A stretch of DNA of 64,000 bases, from contig NZ_CP030772.1 of the NCBI RefSeq assembly GCF_006088715.1, positions 620,001-684,000 on the forward strand, in the 5' to 3' direction. The translations under genes were made by a program, and so were the position numbers. A model generated the notes under the pieces. The model saw only the letters and a list, made by a program, of their open reading frames with translations. It had not been told where the DNA came from and made no database searches. This document shows, one piece after another, positions 55,236 to 63,779 of this stretch (positions within the stretch are counted from its first letter, which is position 1; every line of letters begins with the position of its first letter). Source of the DNA: Streptomyces sp. YIM 121038 (GTDB taxonomy: Bacteria; Actinomycetota; Actinomycetes; Streptomycetales; Streptomycetaceae).

Positions 55236-56392
55236 GCTCGCTCACCCGCCCCAGCCTGACCGTCGGTGCTTTCGGCGAGCTTGAGGGCTTCGGCAAGGAG
55301 GGTGTCAACGATGCGGGATTCGGGGACGGTCTTGATCACGTGGCCGTGGCGGTAGATCTGGCCTTTGCCGTTGCCGCAGGAGACGCCGAGGTCGGCTTCG
55401 CGGGATTCGCCGGGTCCGTTGACGACGCAGCCCATCACCGCGATGCGCAGGGGGTGGGGAAAGCCAGTGAAGGCGGCCTCGACCTGGGCGGCCAGTTTGT
55501 GGATGCCGACCTGGAGGCGGCCGCAGCCGGGACAGGAGACGATCTCCAGTGCCCGGGGGCGCAGGCCCAGGGAGGCCAGGATGTGGTTGCCTGCCTTGAC
55601 CTGCTCGACCGGGTCGGCCGACAGGGAGACTCGGATGGTGTCCCCGATGCCCTCCGCCAGCAGGATGCCGAAGGCGACGGCGGATTTGATGGCGCCCTGG
55701 AAGGCGGGACCGGCTTCGGTGACGCCCAAGTGGAGGGGGTAGTCGCAGCGTTTGGCCAGCAGCCGGTTCGCCGCGATCACCGTGAGGGGGTCATGATGCT
55801 TCACCGCGATCTTGAGATCGGTGAACCCGTGTTCCTCGAACAGGGAGCACTCCCACAGCGCGGACTCCACCAGGGCTTCCGGAGTGGCAGCCCCGTACTT
55901 CGCGAGGAGGCGGGCGTCGAGGGAGCCTGCGTTGACCCCGATCCGGATCGGCACGCCCGCGGCTGCGGCGGCTTTGGCGATGTCGCCCACGCGGTCGTCG
56001 AATTTCTTGATGTTGCCGGGGTTGACGCGGACGGCGGCGCAGCCGGCGTCGAGGGCGGCGAAGACGTAGCGGGGCTGGAAGTGGATGTCGGCGATCACCG
56101 GGATCGGCGATCTCGCCGCGATCTTGGGGAGGGCGTTGGCGTCGTCCTGGGTGGGGACGGCGACGCGGACGATGTCGCAGCCGGCGGTGGTGACCTCGGC
56201 GATCTGTTGCAGGGTGGCGTCCACGTCGGCGGTCAGGGTGGTGGTCATGGTCTGCACGCTGATGGGTGCGCCGCCGCCGACGGGCACCGACCCGACGCGG
56301 AGTTGACGGGTGGGGCGACGGCGCACCGGAACCGGAACAGGCGGGGCAGACGGGGTGGGTGGGGTGGGCATGCCGATGTTGATCGTGGTCAT
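55232..56392 (-). CDS. ispG: 4-hydroxy-3-methylbut-2-enyl-diphosphate synthase
   Basis: 386 residues. IspG converts MEcPP to HMBPP in the MEP isoprenoid pathway using a 4Fe-4S cluster. The cluster ligands are visible: [16 protein letters not shown] (two Cys) and [20 protein letters not shown] (third Cys, and the Glu of NGPGE). The TIM-barrel part has [20 protein letters not shown] and [15 protein letters not shown]. Coupled by 4-bp overlaps to dxs upstream and the polyprenyl synthase downstream. Probably a pathway-dedicated extra copy beside the chromosomal one. Confidence 0.95.
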   Translation of the reverse strand: MTTINIGMPTPPTPSAPPVPVPVRRRPTRQLRVGSVPVGGGAPISVQTMTTTLTADVDATLQQIAEVTTAGCDIVRVAVPTQDDANALPKIAARSPIPVIADIHFQPRYVFAALDAGCAAVRVNPGNIKKFDDRVGDIAKAAAAAGVPIRIGVNAGSLDARLLAKYGAATPEALVESALWECSLFEEHGFTDLKIAVKHHDPLTVIAANRLLAKRCDYPLHLGVTEAGPAFQGAIKSAVAFGILLAEGIGDTIRVSLSADPVEQVKAGNHILASLGLRPRALEIVSCPGCGRLQVGIHKLAAQVEAAFTGFPHPLRIAVMGCVVNGPGESREADLGVSCGNGKGQIYRHGHVIKTVPESRIVDTLLAEALKLAESTDGQAGAGERA

Positions 56393-58245
56393 CGGGCCCT
56401 CCCGGAGGCAGTGGGAGTAGGACCTGCGGCGGTGTGGCCTGGACGGTGGCCGGTGAGGGCATCCAGCACCGTCCGGGCGATGCCCGGCCCGTCCAATCCG
56501 GCCCGGGCCAGCAGCGTGGTGCGGGAGCCGTGGGGGATGAAGGCGCGGGGCAAGCCAAGCGTGAGCATCGGGGTAGTGACGTGGGCGTCACGGCAGGCCT
56601 GAGCCACCGCCGATCCCACCCCGCCCGTGCGGATGCCGTCCTCGATGGTGACGGCCAAGCGGTGGCGGGCCACCAGCGCGGGCAGGGCCGGGTTGACGGG
56701 GAGTACCCATCCCGGATCGGCCACTGTCACACCCAGCCCCTGCTCTTCCAGCAGTACGGCGGCCTCGAGGGCAGCGGAGGCCAGGGGGCCGATGGGGATG
56801 AGGAGGATGTCGAGGGGGCGGTGGGGGCTGCGGTACAGGATGTCGATGCCGCCGATGCGGGCCACCGCTTCGATATCGGGCCCGGCGGTAGTTTTGGGGA
56901 TGCGTAGTGCGGTGGGCCCGTCCTGCACCTGGCAGGCGGCCTTCAGCAGGGACCGCAGCCGAGCCGGATCACGGGGAGCGGCGATGCGCAGGCCGGGCAC
57001 CGCGGAGAGCAGGGCCAGGTCCCACATGCCGTGGTGGGAGGGCCCGTCGGGGCCGGTGATGCCGGCCCGGTCCGCCACGAAGGTGACCGGCAGGCGGTGC
57101 AGGGCAACATCCATGAGAACCTGGTCGACGGCCCGGTTAAGGAACGTGGCGTAGAGGGCGACGACGGGGTGGAAGCCGCCCATCGCCAGCCCCGCCGCGC
57201 AGGTGACCGCATGCTGCTCGGCGATCCCGACATCGAAGACCCGCCCGGGGAAGCGTTGCGCCATCAGGTGCAGGCCGGTGGGACGGAGCATCGCCGCGGT
57301 CAGTGCGACCACGTCCTGCTGCCCGGCCGCGATCTCCGCCAGCGTCTGCCCGAACACGTCGGTCCACGACAGCCCCGACGGTGTGTGGGGTGCGCCGGTG
57401 GCCGGATCGACGGATCCGACCGCGTGCAGGCAGTCCGCCTCATCCGCCTCCGCCGGACCGTAGCCCTTGCCCTTGACTGTTATCGCATGCACCATCACCG
57501 GACGGCCCAGCGCCCGCGCCCGCCGCAGCACGGCTTCCACCTCCGCGACGTTGTGGCCGTCGACGGGCCCGAAATAGGTGAAACCCAGATCGGTGAACAC
57601 GTTCCGGCACGCCTGCATGCCACCGTCCTGTCTCAGCGCCGCCAGGTGGGCGGCCAGGGCGCCGGTGGTGGGGGCGTACGAGCGGCCGTTGTCGTTGAGG
57701 ACCACGACCACCGGACGCCCGGAGGCGGCACCGATGTTGTTCAAAGCCTCCCACGCCATCCCACCGGTCAACGCCCCGTCACCGATCACCGCGACCACCG
57801 CCCGGTCGCCCTGGCCGCTCAGGGCATATGCCTTGGCCAGCCCGTCCGCGTACGACAGAGCGGTGGAGGCGTGCGAGTTCTCCACCAGATCGTGCACCGA
57901 CTCCGCCCGCGACGGGTACCCGGACAGGCCCCCCTGCTGCCGCAGCGTGCCGAAACCCTCACGACGGCCGGTCAGGATCTTGTGCACATACGCCTGATGC
58001 CCCGTGTCGAACACCAGCGCATCCCGCGGGGAATCGAAGACCCGGTGCAGGGCCAGGGTGAGCTCCACCATCCCCAAATTCGGCCCCAGATGCCCACCCA
58101 TGGCGCACACCTTCTCGATCAGGAACGCCCGGACCTCCCCCGCCAGCCGCGGCAGATCTCCCACCGGCACCGCCCGCAACTTCCCGGGACCGTCAAGGCC
58201 CGACAACACCGGGGCGCTCGTCTGCACAGGCGAGGACACGGCCAT
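56389..58245 (-). CDS. dxs: 1-deoxy-D-xylulose-5-phosphate synthase
   Basis: 618 residues. DXS makes DXP from pyruvate and glyceraldehyde 3-phosphate with thiamine diphosphate, the entry step of the MEP pathway. Motifs: [17 protein letters not shown], the ThDP/Mg loop [33 protein letters not shown], the catalytic Glu region [18 protein letters not shown], and [19 protein letters not shown]. First gene of the operon, GAGAGGG before the ATG. A second dxs is often used to boost precursor supply for a terpenoid cluster. Confidence 0.95.
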   Translation of the reverse strand: MAVSSPVQTSAPVLSGLDGPGKLRAVPVGDLPRLAGEVRAFLIEKVCAMGGHLGPNLGMVELTLALHRVFDSPRDALVFDTGHQAYVHKILTGRREGFGTLRQQGGLSGYPSRAESVHDLVENSHASTALSYADGLAKAYALSGQGDRAVVAVIGDGALTGGMAWEALNNIGAASGRPVVVVLNDNGRSYAPTTGALAAHLAALRQDGGMQACRNVFTDLGFTYFGPVDGHNVAEVEAVLRRARALGRPVMVHAITVKGKGYGPAEADEADCLHAVGSVDPATGAPHTPSGLSWTDVFGQTLAEIAAGQQDVVALTAAMLRPTGLHLMAQRFPGRVFDVGIAEQHAVTCAAGLAMGGFHPVVALYATFLNRAVDQVLMDVALHRLPVTFVADRAGITGPDGPSHHGMWDLALLSAVPGLRIAAPRDPARLRSLLKAACQVQDGPTALRIPKTTAGPDIEAVARIGGIDILYRSPHRPLDILLIPIGPLASAALEAAVLLEEQGLGVTVADPGWVLPVNPALPALVARHRLAVTIEDGIRTGGVGSAVAQACRDAHVTTPMLTLGLPRAFIPHGSRTTLLARAGLDGPGIARTVLDALTGHRPGHTAAGPTPTASGRAR

Positions 58246-58656
58246 CAGGACCCTCTCTTCAACCGAGGTAGGGGTACCGGCGGCCGGGCCTCACCCGGAT
58301 GCGTCATCCACCCGCTCCCGCCACAGCGACAGCGGACCAGAGCCCGACCGGCTATCACGCATCAAGCCGGAGGAAGGATCCCCACCCGGAGCGAACACGC
58401 AAACGAAAGGGGCACGTTCATCGGGAGCGCGGGGAGCACGCGGCGCATCCACCCCCGCCTGCATGTACCCCTGGCCTATAGTGTGCGCCCCGACACCCCC
58501 TCAACCGCCCCCGCACGCCCCGCCCGGCCACCCAACGGCAGGCTCCTCTGCGCGGCCGATTGCCGGCGGGGGGCACGTGCACCGTGTGGCGTAGCGGTGG
58601 GGAGTTGGCCTTGAGCGTCGTGGTCGGTGCAGATCTCGCGTCCATGCTTCCAGCTC
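58246..58656. other. Upstream region of the isoprenoid operon
   Basis: About 400 bp holding the probable dxs promoter (listed) and a long leader on the minus strand of about 230 bp. No gene is supported; short ORFs on both strands lack domains. Confidence 0.5.
58475..58504 (-). promoter_or_regulatory. Candidate sigma-70-type promoter for dxs-ispG-pps
   Basis: On the minus strand TTGAGG, 18 bases, TATAGG, followed by the dxs start about 230 bp on. It is among the few AT-rich hexamer pairs in this GC-rich stretch. Confidence 0.5.
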
Positions 58657-58800
58657 ATGACGGACATCTGCCGCTTCGCTTTCCTCATCGACGACTTCGT
58701 TGGCGGACCCGTCCCCGTCGAGGGGATGTCCGGGGACATGCGAACCGTGCCGCAGGTCTGCCATGCCTCCCTCCAGGTGCTGAAGGAACCAGACTCCCGC
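58657..58800 (+). pseudogene. Short fragment, possibly from a terpene cyclase
   Basis: Plus strand: MTDICRFAFLIDDFVGGPVP, then VPQVCHASLQVLKEP. The FAFLIDDF segment resembles the Asp-rich metal-binding motif of class I terpene cyclases, which would fit the adjacent isoprenoid operon. The fragment is far too short to be sure. It is broken at about 58800, where Uma2-like sequence begins on the other strand. Confidence 0.3.
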
Positions 58801-59060
58801 ACTGAACAAGCAGCACCGTCAGATCGGGCGTGGCGTAATCGTCCGAGTCTTCCAGCATCGCGACCGACGACATCTCGTACGGGGCCAACGTCTCGGGGAG
58901 GCGGGGTTCGATCTGCACCCGCAGACGGCGGGTGGTACCCGCACGCTTGCCACGCGGGGCGGGGGACACCACGAGGCTGCCTCCGATGATCAGGCCCGTC
59001 GACACCTCGATCCGCTCAGCGACCTCACGCAGATTCCCCGGCGCGGATGCAGCACGGAAG
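58800..59060 (-). pseudogene. Uma2-family (DUF820) nuclease fragment
   Basis: Minus strand: VAERIEVSTGLIIGGSLVVS, APRGKRAGTTRRLRVQIEPR, ETLAPYEMSSVAMLEDSDDY, ATPDLTVL. This is the core of a Uma2-type restriction-endonuclease-like protein, ending in DxxxPDLTVL. Both ends are missing. Confidence 0.7.
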
Positions 59061-59314
59061 CATCACAGCTGCCCACCTCCTCAACGGCGGCCGGTCAATC
59101 GTTACGGAACCGGCCCAGACCCCGCACGGCAGACACAAGCCAAACGGGCAACCGTGAGCCGCGAGAGCCTAGGAGATCCACCAGGAGAGCACGGGAACAA
59201 ACAAACCCCAAAAATCACGGGCCCCTGCCACTCCCAGCGAGCACTACCGCGCCCACTGATGGGCACAAAAAGTACCCTCCGAAGCCGCGTTTCCGCAGGT
59301 CAGAGGGCATTTGA

Positions 59315-59340
59315 TGGTGGAGCCTAGGGGAGTCGAACCC
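59315..59340 (-). repeat. tRNA-Ala 3'-end fragment (probable attachment site)
   Basis: On the minus strand GGGTTCGACTCCCCTAGG followed by CTCCACCA: the T-loop, 3' half of the T-stem, acceptor strand and CCA of an actinobacterial tRNA-Ala. The rest of the tRNA is absent; the sequence diverges just inside the T-stem. Such 3' ends mark integration by tyrosine recombinases. Confidence 0.75.
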
Positions 59341-59401
59341 GGAACTGAGACCCTTCTCACCTGCGGTCTTACCCAAGAACCCGAACAATACAGCCCTCTT
59401 G

Positions 59402-59437
59402 TATCCTGCTGCGTCCTGTTGAGTCCTGCTCTGTTGG
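59402..59437 (+). repeat. Three direct TCCTGxTG repeats
   Basis: TCCTGCTG, TCCTGTTG and TCCTGCTC recur at about 10-bp (one helical turn) spacing, 60 bp from the tRNA fragment. Candidate integrase arm-type sites. Confidence 0.5.
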
Positions 59438-59443
59438 GGAAGG

Positions 59444-59461
59444 GTGCCCACTCGTGGGCAC
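59444..59461. repeat. Perfect palindrome GTGCCCAC-TC-GTGGGCAC
   Basis: An 8-bp perfect inverted repeat with 2-base loop next to the direct repeats. It could be a protein-binding site or a stem-loop. Confidence 0.5.
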
Positions 59462-59527
59462 GGCGCACTCATCCATTGCATCAGCAATCACAGGGCATCG
59501 ATATCCCTTACAAGGAGAGACTCCCCG

Positions 59528-59553
59528 GCGTCATGACGCATATTTGCGCAAAT
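59528..59553. promoter_or_regulatory. Adjacent palindromes GCGTCATGACGC and ATTTGCGCAAAT
   Basis: Two perfect 12-bp palindromes 2 bp apart, about 95 bp beyond the 3' end of the metal-efflux operon. Possible operators; no target gene is evident in the window. Confidence 0.4.
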
Positions 59554-59646
59554 CTTTGTGCCTCGGCCACCAACAGCCTATCGAGACCCCGTCGACCGTG
59601 GGGGCGAGCGGTCGAGCGGTGAACCGACCGGTTTCAGCAGGTGGGC

Positions 59647-60060
59647 TCAGTCGTCGAGTTCATGTTGGACGCGGCGGGAGGGTTGGAAGGTGTAGAGGTC
59701 GAGGATGTCGGGTGGGTCGGCGAGGCCGGGGCCGCCGTTCTTGACCCAAGTGGTGATGTCGGCGGCGGCGTCGGGGTCGGTGACCTGACCGAGCCAGACG
59801 GGTCGCCCACCGGCCTGGCGGCCTTCGGCGGAGGGCTGGATGACGATGACGTTGGCGCGTTCGCAAGCGTCCAGGCAGTCGGTGCGCCGGACCATGGCGA
59901 CCCCGGCCAGGGCGGTGCGCAGGTCGGTGAGCTGGGCTTCGTGGTCGAGGCGGGGGACTTTGGCCTGGGTGCCGCAGCAGCAACCACGGCAGACAGTGAC
60001 GGTGGGTCGGGCCGCTCCTACCTTCGTGGCGGAGACGGCCCGGCGGGTGCGCTTGCTCAT
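59647..60060 (-). CDS. Thioredoxin-like 2Fe-2S ferredoxin-domain protein
   Basis: 137 residues. Cys ligands are spaced as in thioredoxin-like [2Fe-2S] ferredoxins: VTVCRGCCCGTQAKVP near the N-terminus and RRTDCLDACERANVIVIQPS in the middle. Its start overlaps the ATPase stop by ATGA, so the two proteins are made together. A role in iron or redox sensing tied to metal efflux is plausible but unproven. Confidence 0.85.
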   Translation of the reverse strand: MSKRTRRAVSATKVGAARPTVTVCRGCCCGTQAKVPRLDHEAQLTDLRTALAGVAMVRRTDCLDACERANVIVIQPSAEGRQAGGRPVWLGQVTDPDAAADITTWVKNGGPGLADPPDILDLYTFQPSRRVQHELDD

Positions 60061-62051
60061 TGGCCCTCGGTGCCGGCGCGCTTCCAGGCGGCGTCGCGCA
60101 GCAGGCGCAGGCCGTTGAGGCCGACGATGACGGTGGAGCCTTCGTGGCCGAGGACGCCGAGCGGCAGCGGCAGGGTGGCGACGAGGTCCCAGATGACCAG
60201 GCCGGTGATGAACACCCCGGCGATGAGCAGGTTCTGCACCACCAGGCGGCGGGCGGCACGCGACAGGCTCACCACGGTGGGGACGGTGGCGAGCTCGTCG
60301 CGGACAATGACGGCGTCGGCGGTTTCCAGGGCGAGGTCGGAGCCTGCGCGTCCCATGGCGATGCCGGTGTGGGCGGCGGCCAGGGCGGGGGCGTCGTTGA
60401 CGCCGTCGCCGATGACCAGCACCTTGCGTCCTCGGGCCTCCAGGCGGCGTACCGCTTCGACCTTGTCCTGGGGCAGCAGCCCGGCGTGGACGTCGTCGGC
60501 GACGATGGCGACCTCGGCGGCGAGGCGGGCCGCGGCGCGCGGATTGTCGCCGGTCACCAACAGCGGGCTGGTGCCTGTCAGCGTTCTGAGGGCGGCGACC
60601 GTGGTGGCGGCGTCGGGGCGGAGCCGGTCGGCGATGGCGAGGAGCCCGACCGGGATGCCGTCGCGTTCGACGAGCACGGCGGTGCGGCCGCCGTGCTCCA
60701 GCCCCTCGGCGACGGACGCCGCCCTGGCGGAGCGCGCGTCGGTAGCGCCGCCCAGGAGCCGGGCCGGGGCGCCGACCGCAACCGCGGCGCCGTTGATGGT
60801 GGCGGTCACGCCGATGCCGGGGGCGGAGTTGAAGTCCCGCGTCTCCCGGATGTCGAGGCCGCGCTCGCGGGCGGCGTCCACAATGGCGCGGGCCAGGGGG
60901 TGCTCGCTGGGGTGCTCGGCGGCGGCCGCCAGGGCTAGCAGGGCGTCCTCGTCGAGGCTGCTGCCGGTCAGGGGGCGGATGTCTGTGACGCGGGGGGTGC
61001 CTTCGGTCAGGGTGCCGGTCTTGTCCAGGGCGACCGCGTCGACCTGGCCGAGGCGCTCCATGACGACGGCGGATTTCACCAGGACGCCGTGGCGTCCGGC
61101 GTTGGCGATGGCGGACAGTAGCGGCGGCATGGTGGCCAGTACCACGGCGCACGGTGAGGCGACGATCATGAAGGTCATGGCGCGCAGCAGCGAGCTGGTG
61201 AGGTCGGCGCCGAATCCGACGGGGATGGCGAAGACGGCCAGGGTGGCGGTGACCATGCCGAGGGAGTACCGCTGTTCGACCTTCTCGATGAACAGCTGGG
61301 TGGGGGCCTTGGCCGCGGAGGCTTCCTCGACCATGGCCACGATCCGGGCGATCACGGAGTCGGAAGCGTCCCGCTCCACCTTGACCCGCAGGGCGCCGGT
61401 GCCGTTGAGGGTGCCGGCGAAGACCTCGTCACCGGCCTCTTTCGCGACCGGCAGGGGCTCGCCGGTGATCGTGGCCTGGTCGACCTCGCTGGCCCCGTCC
61501 AGGACCCGGCCGTCGGCGCCGACCCGCTCGCCGGGGCGGATGAGGATCGTGTCCCCCACAGCCAGGCCGGCCGTGGCGACCGTCTCTTCACGGCCATCGT
61601 CGCCCAGGCGGGTCGCGGTGGCCGGGGCGAGGTCGAGCAGGCCGCGCACCGCATCCTGCGTGCGGGCGGTGGCCAAAGCCTCCAGGGCGCCGGAGGTGGC
61701 GAAGATGACGATCAGCAGCGCGCCGTCCATCACTTGCCCGATGGCCGCTGCACCGATCGCGGCCACGATCATCAGCAGGTCGACGTCCAGGGTCTTCACA
61801 CACAGCGCCGTGAGCCCGGCCCAGGCAGGCTCCCAGCCGCCCGTCACGTAGGCCAGTGCGTACAGCGGCCCCCACGTCCAGGCCGGGGCCCCGGTCAGCT
61901 GGAGCGGCAGCGCGATCTGGAACAGCACCAGGGCGGCCGCCGCCCAGCGGGCCTCGGCCAGCGCGAACACCCGGGTGCGGCGCTTGGGGGCGGCCGCGCC
62001 GTGCGCAGCCGTTGCCGCAACCGGTGCTGGTTCGGTAAGGGTGGAAGGCAT
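60057..62051 (-). CDS. P1B-4-type heavy-metal ATPase (Co/Ni/Fe/Zn exporter)
   Basis: 664 residues with all P-type ATPase parts: TGE in DQATITGEPLPVAKEA, phosphorylation DKTGTLTEG, the nucleotide-binding HP pair (HPSEHPLARAI) and the hinge VIGDGVNDAPAL. The membrane metal site SPC (MIVASPCAVVLATM) and the late-helix motif HEGSTVIVGLNGLRLL (His about 636) mark the P1B-4 group, which exports Co, Ni, Fe or Zn. There is no N-terminal metal-binding domain. Divergent from an NmtR homologue and coupled to a ferredoxin-like gene. NmtR partnership favours Ni/Co. Confidence 0.93.
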   Translation of the reverse strand: MPSTLTEPAPVAATAAHGAAAPKRRTRVFALAEARWAAAALVLFQIALPLQLTGAPAWTWGPLYALAYVTGGWEPAWAGLTALCVKTLDVDLLMIVAAIGAAAIGQVMDGALLIVIFATSGALEALATARTQDAVRGLLDLAPATATRLGDDGREETVATAGLAVGDTILIRPGERVGADGRVLDGASEVDQATITGEPLPVAKEAGDEVFAGTLNGTGALRVKVERDASDSVIARIVAMVEEASAAKAPTQLFIEKVEQRYSLGMVTATLAVFAIPVGFGADLTSSLLRAMTFMIVASPCAVVLATMPPLLSAIANAGRHGVLVKSAVVMERLGQVDAVALDKTGTLTEGTPRVTDIRPLTGSSLDEDALLALAAAAEHPSEHPLARAIVDAARERGLDIRETRDFNSAPGIGVTATINGAAVAVGAPARLLGGATDARSARAASVAEGLEHGGRTAVLVERDGIPVGLLAIADRLRPDAATTVAALRTLTGTSPLLVTGDNPRAAARLAAEVAIVADDVHAGLLPQDKVEAVRRLEARGRKVLVIGDGVNDAPALAAAHTGIAMGRAGSDLALETADAVIVRDELATVPTVVSLSRAARRLVVQNLLIAGVFITGLVIWDLVATLPLPLGVLGHEGSTVIVGLNGLRLLRDAAWKRAGTEGQ

Positions 62052-62107
62052 GACGAATGGACCCTTCGCGGGCGTGGGGACTGCAATACCCCCACCATAC
62101 AGGAAAG

Positions 62108-62125
62108 AATGAACACCTCTTCATT
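62108..62125. promoter_or_regulatory. Candidate NmtR operator
   Basis: AATGAA-CACCTC-TTCATT, an 18-bp interrupted perfect palindrome in the 96-bp space between the divergent ATPase and nmtR genes. It matches the imperfect 12-2-12-type operators of ArsR/SmtB sensors in style. Confidence 0.65.
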
Positions 62126-62147
62126 AGTTGTCTGTAGGATGGCTGCC

Positions 62148-62552
62148 ATGGGTCATGGAGTCGACGACAAGAACGCTGCCACCCCGCGCGAACGGCTGGA
62201 GGCGGTGGGTGCTGGTGACGTCGCCGCCACATTGCAGGCGCTGGCCACGCCGTCCCGGCTGCGGATCCTCGCGCGCCTCCAGGAGGGCCCCTGCGCAGCC
62301 GGTGAACTGGCCGACGCGGTGGGGATGGAGCAGTCCGCCTGCTCCCACCAGCTGAGGCTGCTGCGCAACCTCGGCCTGGTTACCGGCGAGCGGCGCGGCC
62401 GCTCCATCGTCTACAGCCTGTACGACAACCACGTCGCCGAACTCCTCGACCAGGCGCTGTACCACGTGGAACACCTGAGGCTCGGTCTGCACGACGCCCC
62501 CGCAGGGGCCGATATTCCGGCAGCGGTCGAACCGGCCGTCGCCCCGCACTGA
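62148..62552 (+). CDS. nmtR: NmtR-type ArsR/SmtB metal-sensing repressor
   Basis: 134 residues from ATG 62148, giving MGHGVDDKN. This start is chosen because NmtR of Mycobacterium begins MGHGV and uses its N-terminal His for Ni/Co. The HTH is ALATPSRLRILARLQEGPCA, VGMEQSACSHQLRLLRNLGL. The alpha5 metal site is kept (SLYDNHVAELLDQALYHVEH: Asp, His, His, His), with Arg where NmtR has one further His (EHLRLG). It represses the divergent ATPase until metal binds. Confidence 0.92.
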   Translation: MGHGVDDKNAATPRERLEAVGAGDVAATLQALATPSRLRILARLQEGPCAAGELADAVGMEQSACSHQLRLLRNLGLVTGERRGRSIVYSLYDNHVAELLDQALYHVEHLRLGLHDAPAGADIPAAVEPAVAPH

Positions 62553-62671
62553 CCTCCGCGCCAGCAGGCGTCATCTGTGCCCGAGTGCGCCTTGGGGCTG
62601 CTGCCTGTGTGAACGGCAGCATATGGCAGCGCTCCATGGAGGGTGCCGGTCGAGGTGTGTCGCCGCTGGCG

Positions 62672-63364
62672 TCACAGGGCTTCTGGCGTCTGCCGGGCGG
62701 TGGCCGTCTCGCGGGCGGGCGGGCCGATTGCCGCGCCAAGTACGGCGTTGTTGGGCAGGAGCATCTTGCCGTAGTCGCTGTGGAGTTCGATGAACAGCAG
62801 GGGCATGTCGGTGACTTCGCCCTCGATGCGGCCGCCGAGCGGGCCCGACTGGACACTGATCTTCTCACCGATCGTGAAGGGGTGCGCGACCAGCAGCACC
62901 AGACCGGCGAAGATGTTGCCGAGGACCGGCTGGGCGGCGATGTCCAGGATCACGCCGGTCAGTGCCCCTCCGACCAGGAGTTTTTCCCACGGGACCCGGA
63001 CCAGGCTCAGTGTGCCGAGGATCACGAGTGCGTAGCCGGACAGCAGGCATATCACGCGCAGTGCGGCGGACCGGTTGTCTCTGAGCCGTCCGGTCAGCAG
63101 CTTCACCAGGTCGTCTGTGGCCCCGCGCACCGCGATCAGTGTGCCCACCAGGAAGACTCCCACGCTGATACCGGCGATCACCCGGGAGGTCATCGACTGG
63201 TAGCTGTCCGGATTGCCGAGCAGTCCGCCGAAGTTGAGCGACACGATGAGCCCGCCGCGGGCGAGCGACGTGGAGATGACGGCCCGCCTGGTGCGGATCT
63301 CCCCGCGCCAATGCAGGTGGTGTCCAACGGTGGCACTGCCTGCGGGTTTGTGGTCGTGGTGCAT
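62672..63364 (-). CDS. MscS-family small-conductance mechanosensitive channel
   Basis: About 230 residues from ATG 63364; the ORF extends further but without support. Membrane segments: VIAGISVGVFLVGTLIAV, VICLLSGYALVILGTLSLV and KLLVGGALTGVILDIAAQP, the last being the pore helix running into LGNIFAGLVLLVAHPFTIGE. The beta domain (GEVTDMPLLFIELHSDYGKM, LLPNNAVLG) follows, with a short C-terminus. A pressure valve against osmotic downshock, or a gated ion path. Stands alone. Confidence 0.88.
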   Translation of the reverse strand: MHHDHKPAGSATVGHHLHWRGEIRTRRAVISTSLARGGLIVSLNFGGLLGNPDSYQSMTSRVIAGISVGVFLVGTLIAVRGATDDLVKLLTGRLRDNRSAALRVICLLSGYALVILGTLSLVRVPWEKLLVGGALTGVILDIAAQPVLGNIFAGLVLLVAHPFTIGEKISVQSGPLGGRIEGEVTDMPLLFIELHSDYGKMLLPNNAVLGAAIGPPARETATARQTPEAL

Positions 63365-63485
63365 CGATGGGCCCCCAGCGGCGTGAACGTCGCGGAGCAG
63401 AGTATCCGCGCCCCGGGCCCCGGTTCGATTGCGGTGCCGTCCCACAGGTTGAGCAGTCGGCCCGCGTCAAGAGTTCCCCAAGCAG

Positions 63486-63501
63486 TTGCGTGATCACGCA
63501 A
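63486..63501. promoter_or_regulatory. 16-bp perfect palindrome overlapping a promoter-like element
   Basis: TTGCGTGATCACGCAA, followed 19 bases after TTGCGT by TATGCT, a possible -35/-10 pair. It lies 38 bp before the M-box and could add transcription control to the riboswitch. Confidence 0.5.
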
Positions 63502-63538
63502 GAAGGAGGCTATGCTTCTGGAGGTTTGAAGAAGGCAC

Positions 63539-63693
63539 CTCGTTCGGTGAGGTGTCTGCGCGGACACAGGCCACTGACCCCACGACGTCGAGAGACGCCC
63601 AGGTTCAGGACAGGTCTCCCCGACTTAAGGGGTGACCCCAAGTGGCTTCCCCCGTCCGGGGATTACGCCGTGCAGTGCCAAAGCTCTGACGAG
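63539..63693 (+). ncRNA. M-box (ykoK leader) Mg2+ riboswitch
   Basis: The conserved blocks are in order: TTCGGTGAGG at the 5' end, GAGAGACGCCCAGG, TCAGGACAGG, and GCCGTGCAGTGCCAAAGCTC at the 3' end. The closing helix P1 pairs CTCGT (63539-63543) with ACGAG (63689-63693). M-boxes fold on binding Mg2+ and shut off Mg2+ transporters (mgtE, mgtA or corA types). The controlled gene would begin beyond the window edge. Confidence 0.9.
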
Positions 63694-63702
63694 TCGGGGT
63701 GA

Positions 63703-63719
63703 ACCGGGTCGCACCCGGT
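63703..63719 (+). promoter_or_regulatory. Stem-loop after the M-box (expression platform candidate)
   Basis: ACCGGG-TCGCA-CCCGGT forms a short perfect stem 10 bases after P1 and is followed by CTACTCC. It may be part of a terminator or of a structure shielding the leader ORF. Confidence 0.45.
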
Positions 63720-63779
63720 CTACTCCTTGCTGTGTCGTTCGGCGCCCGCGTGCGCCCTGGCCGGGAGGAGGCGAGAGAC

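Larger units (their letters stand above)
59061..59646. other. Attachment-site region without genes
   Basis: About 590 bp with no supported gene. It contains a tRNA-Ala 3' fragment, a three-copy direct repeat and three palindromes, each listed. It separates the isoprenoid operon from the metal-efflux locus. Confidence 0.55.

Noticed and set aside
59311..59480. Complete tRNA gene
   Set aside because: Only the 3' 26 bases match tRNA-Ala; no D-arm or anticodon arm can be folded upstream.
59641..61851. 736-codon plus-strand ORF
   Set aside because: Antisense to the ferredoxin-like and ATPase genes; composition typical of high-GC shadows.
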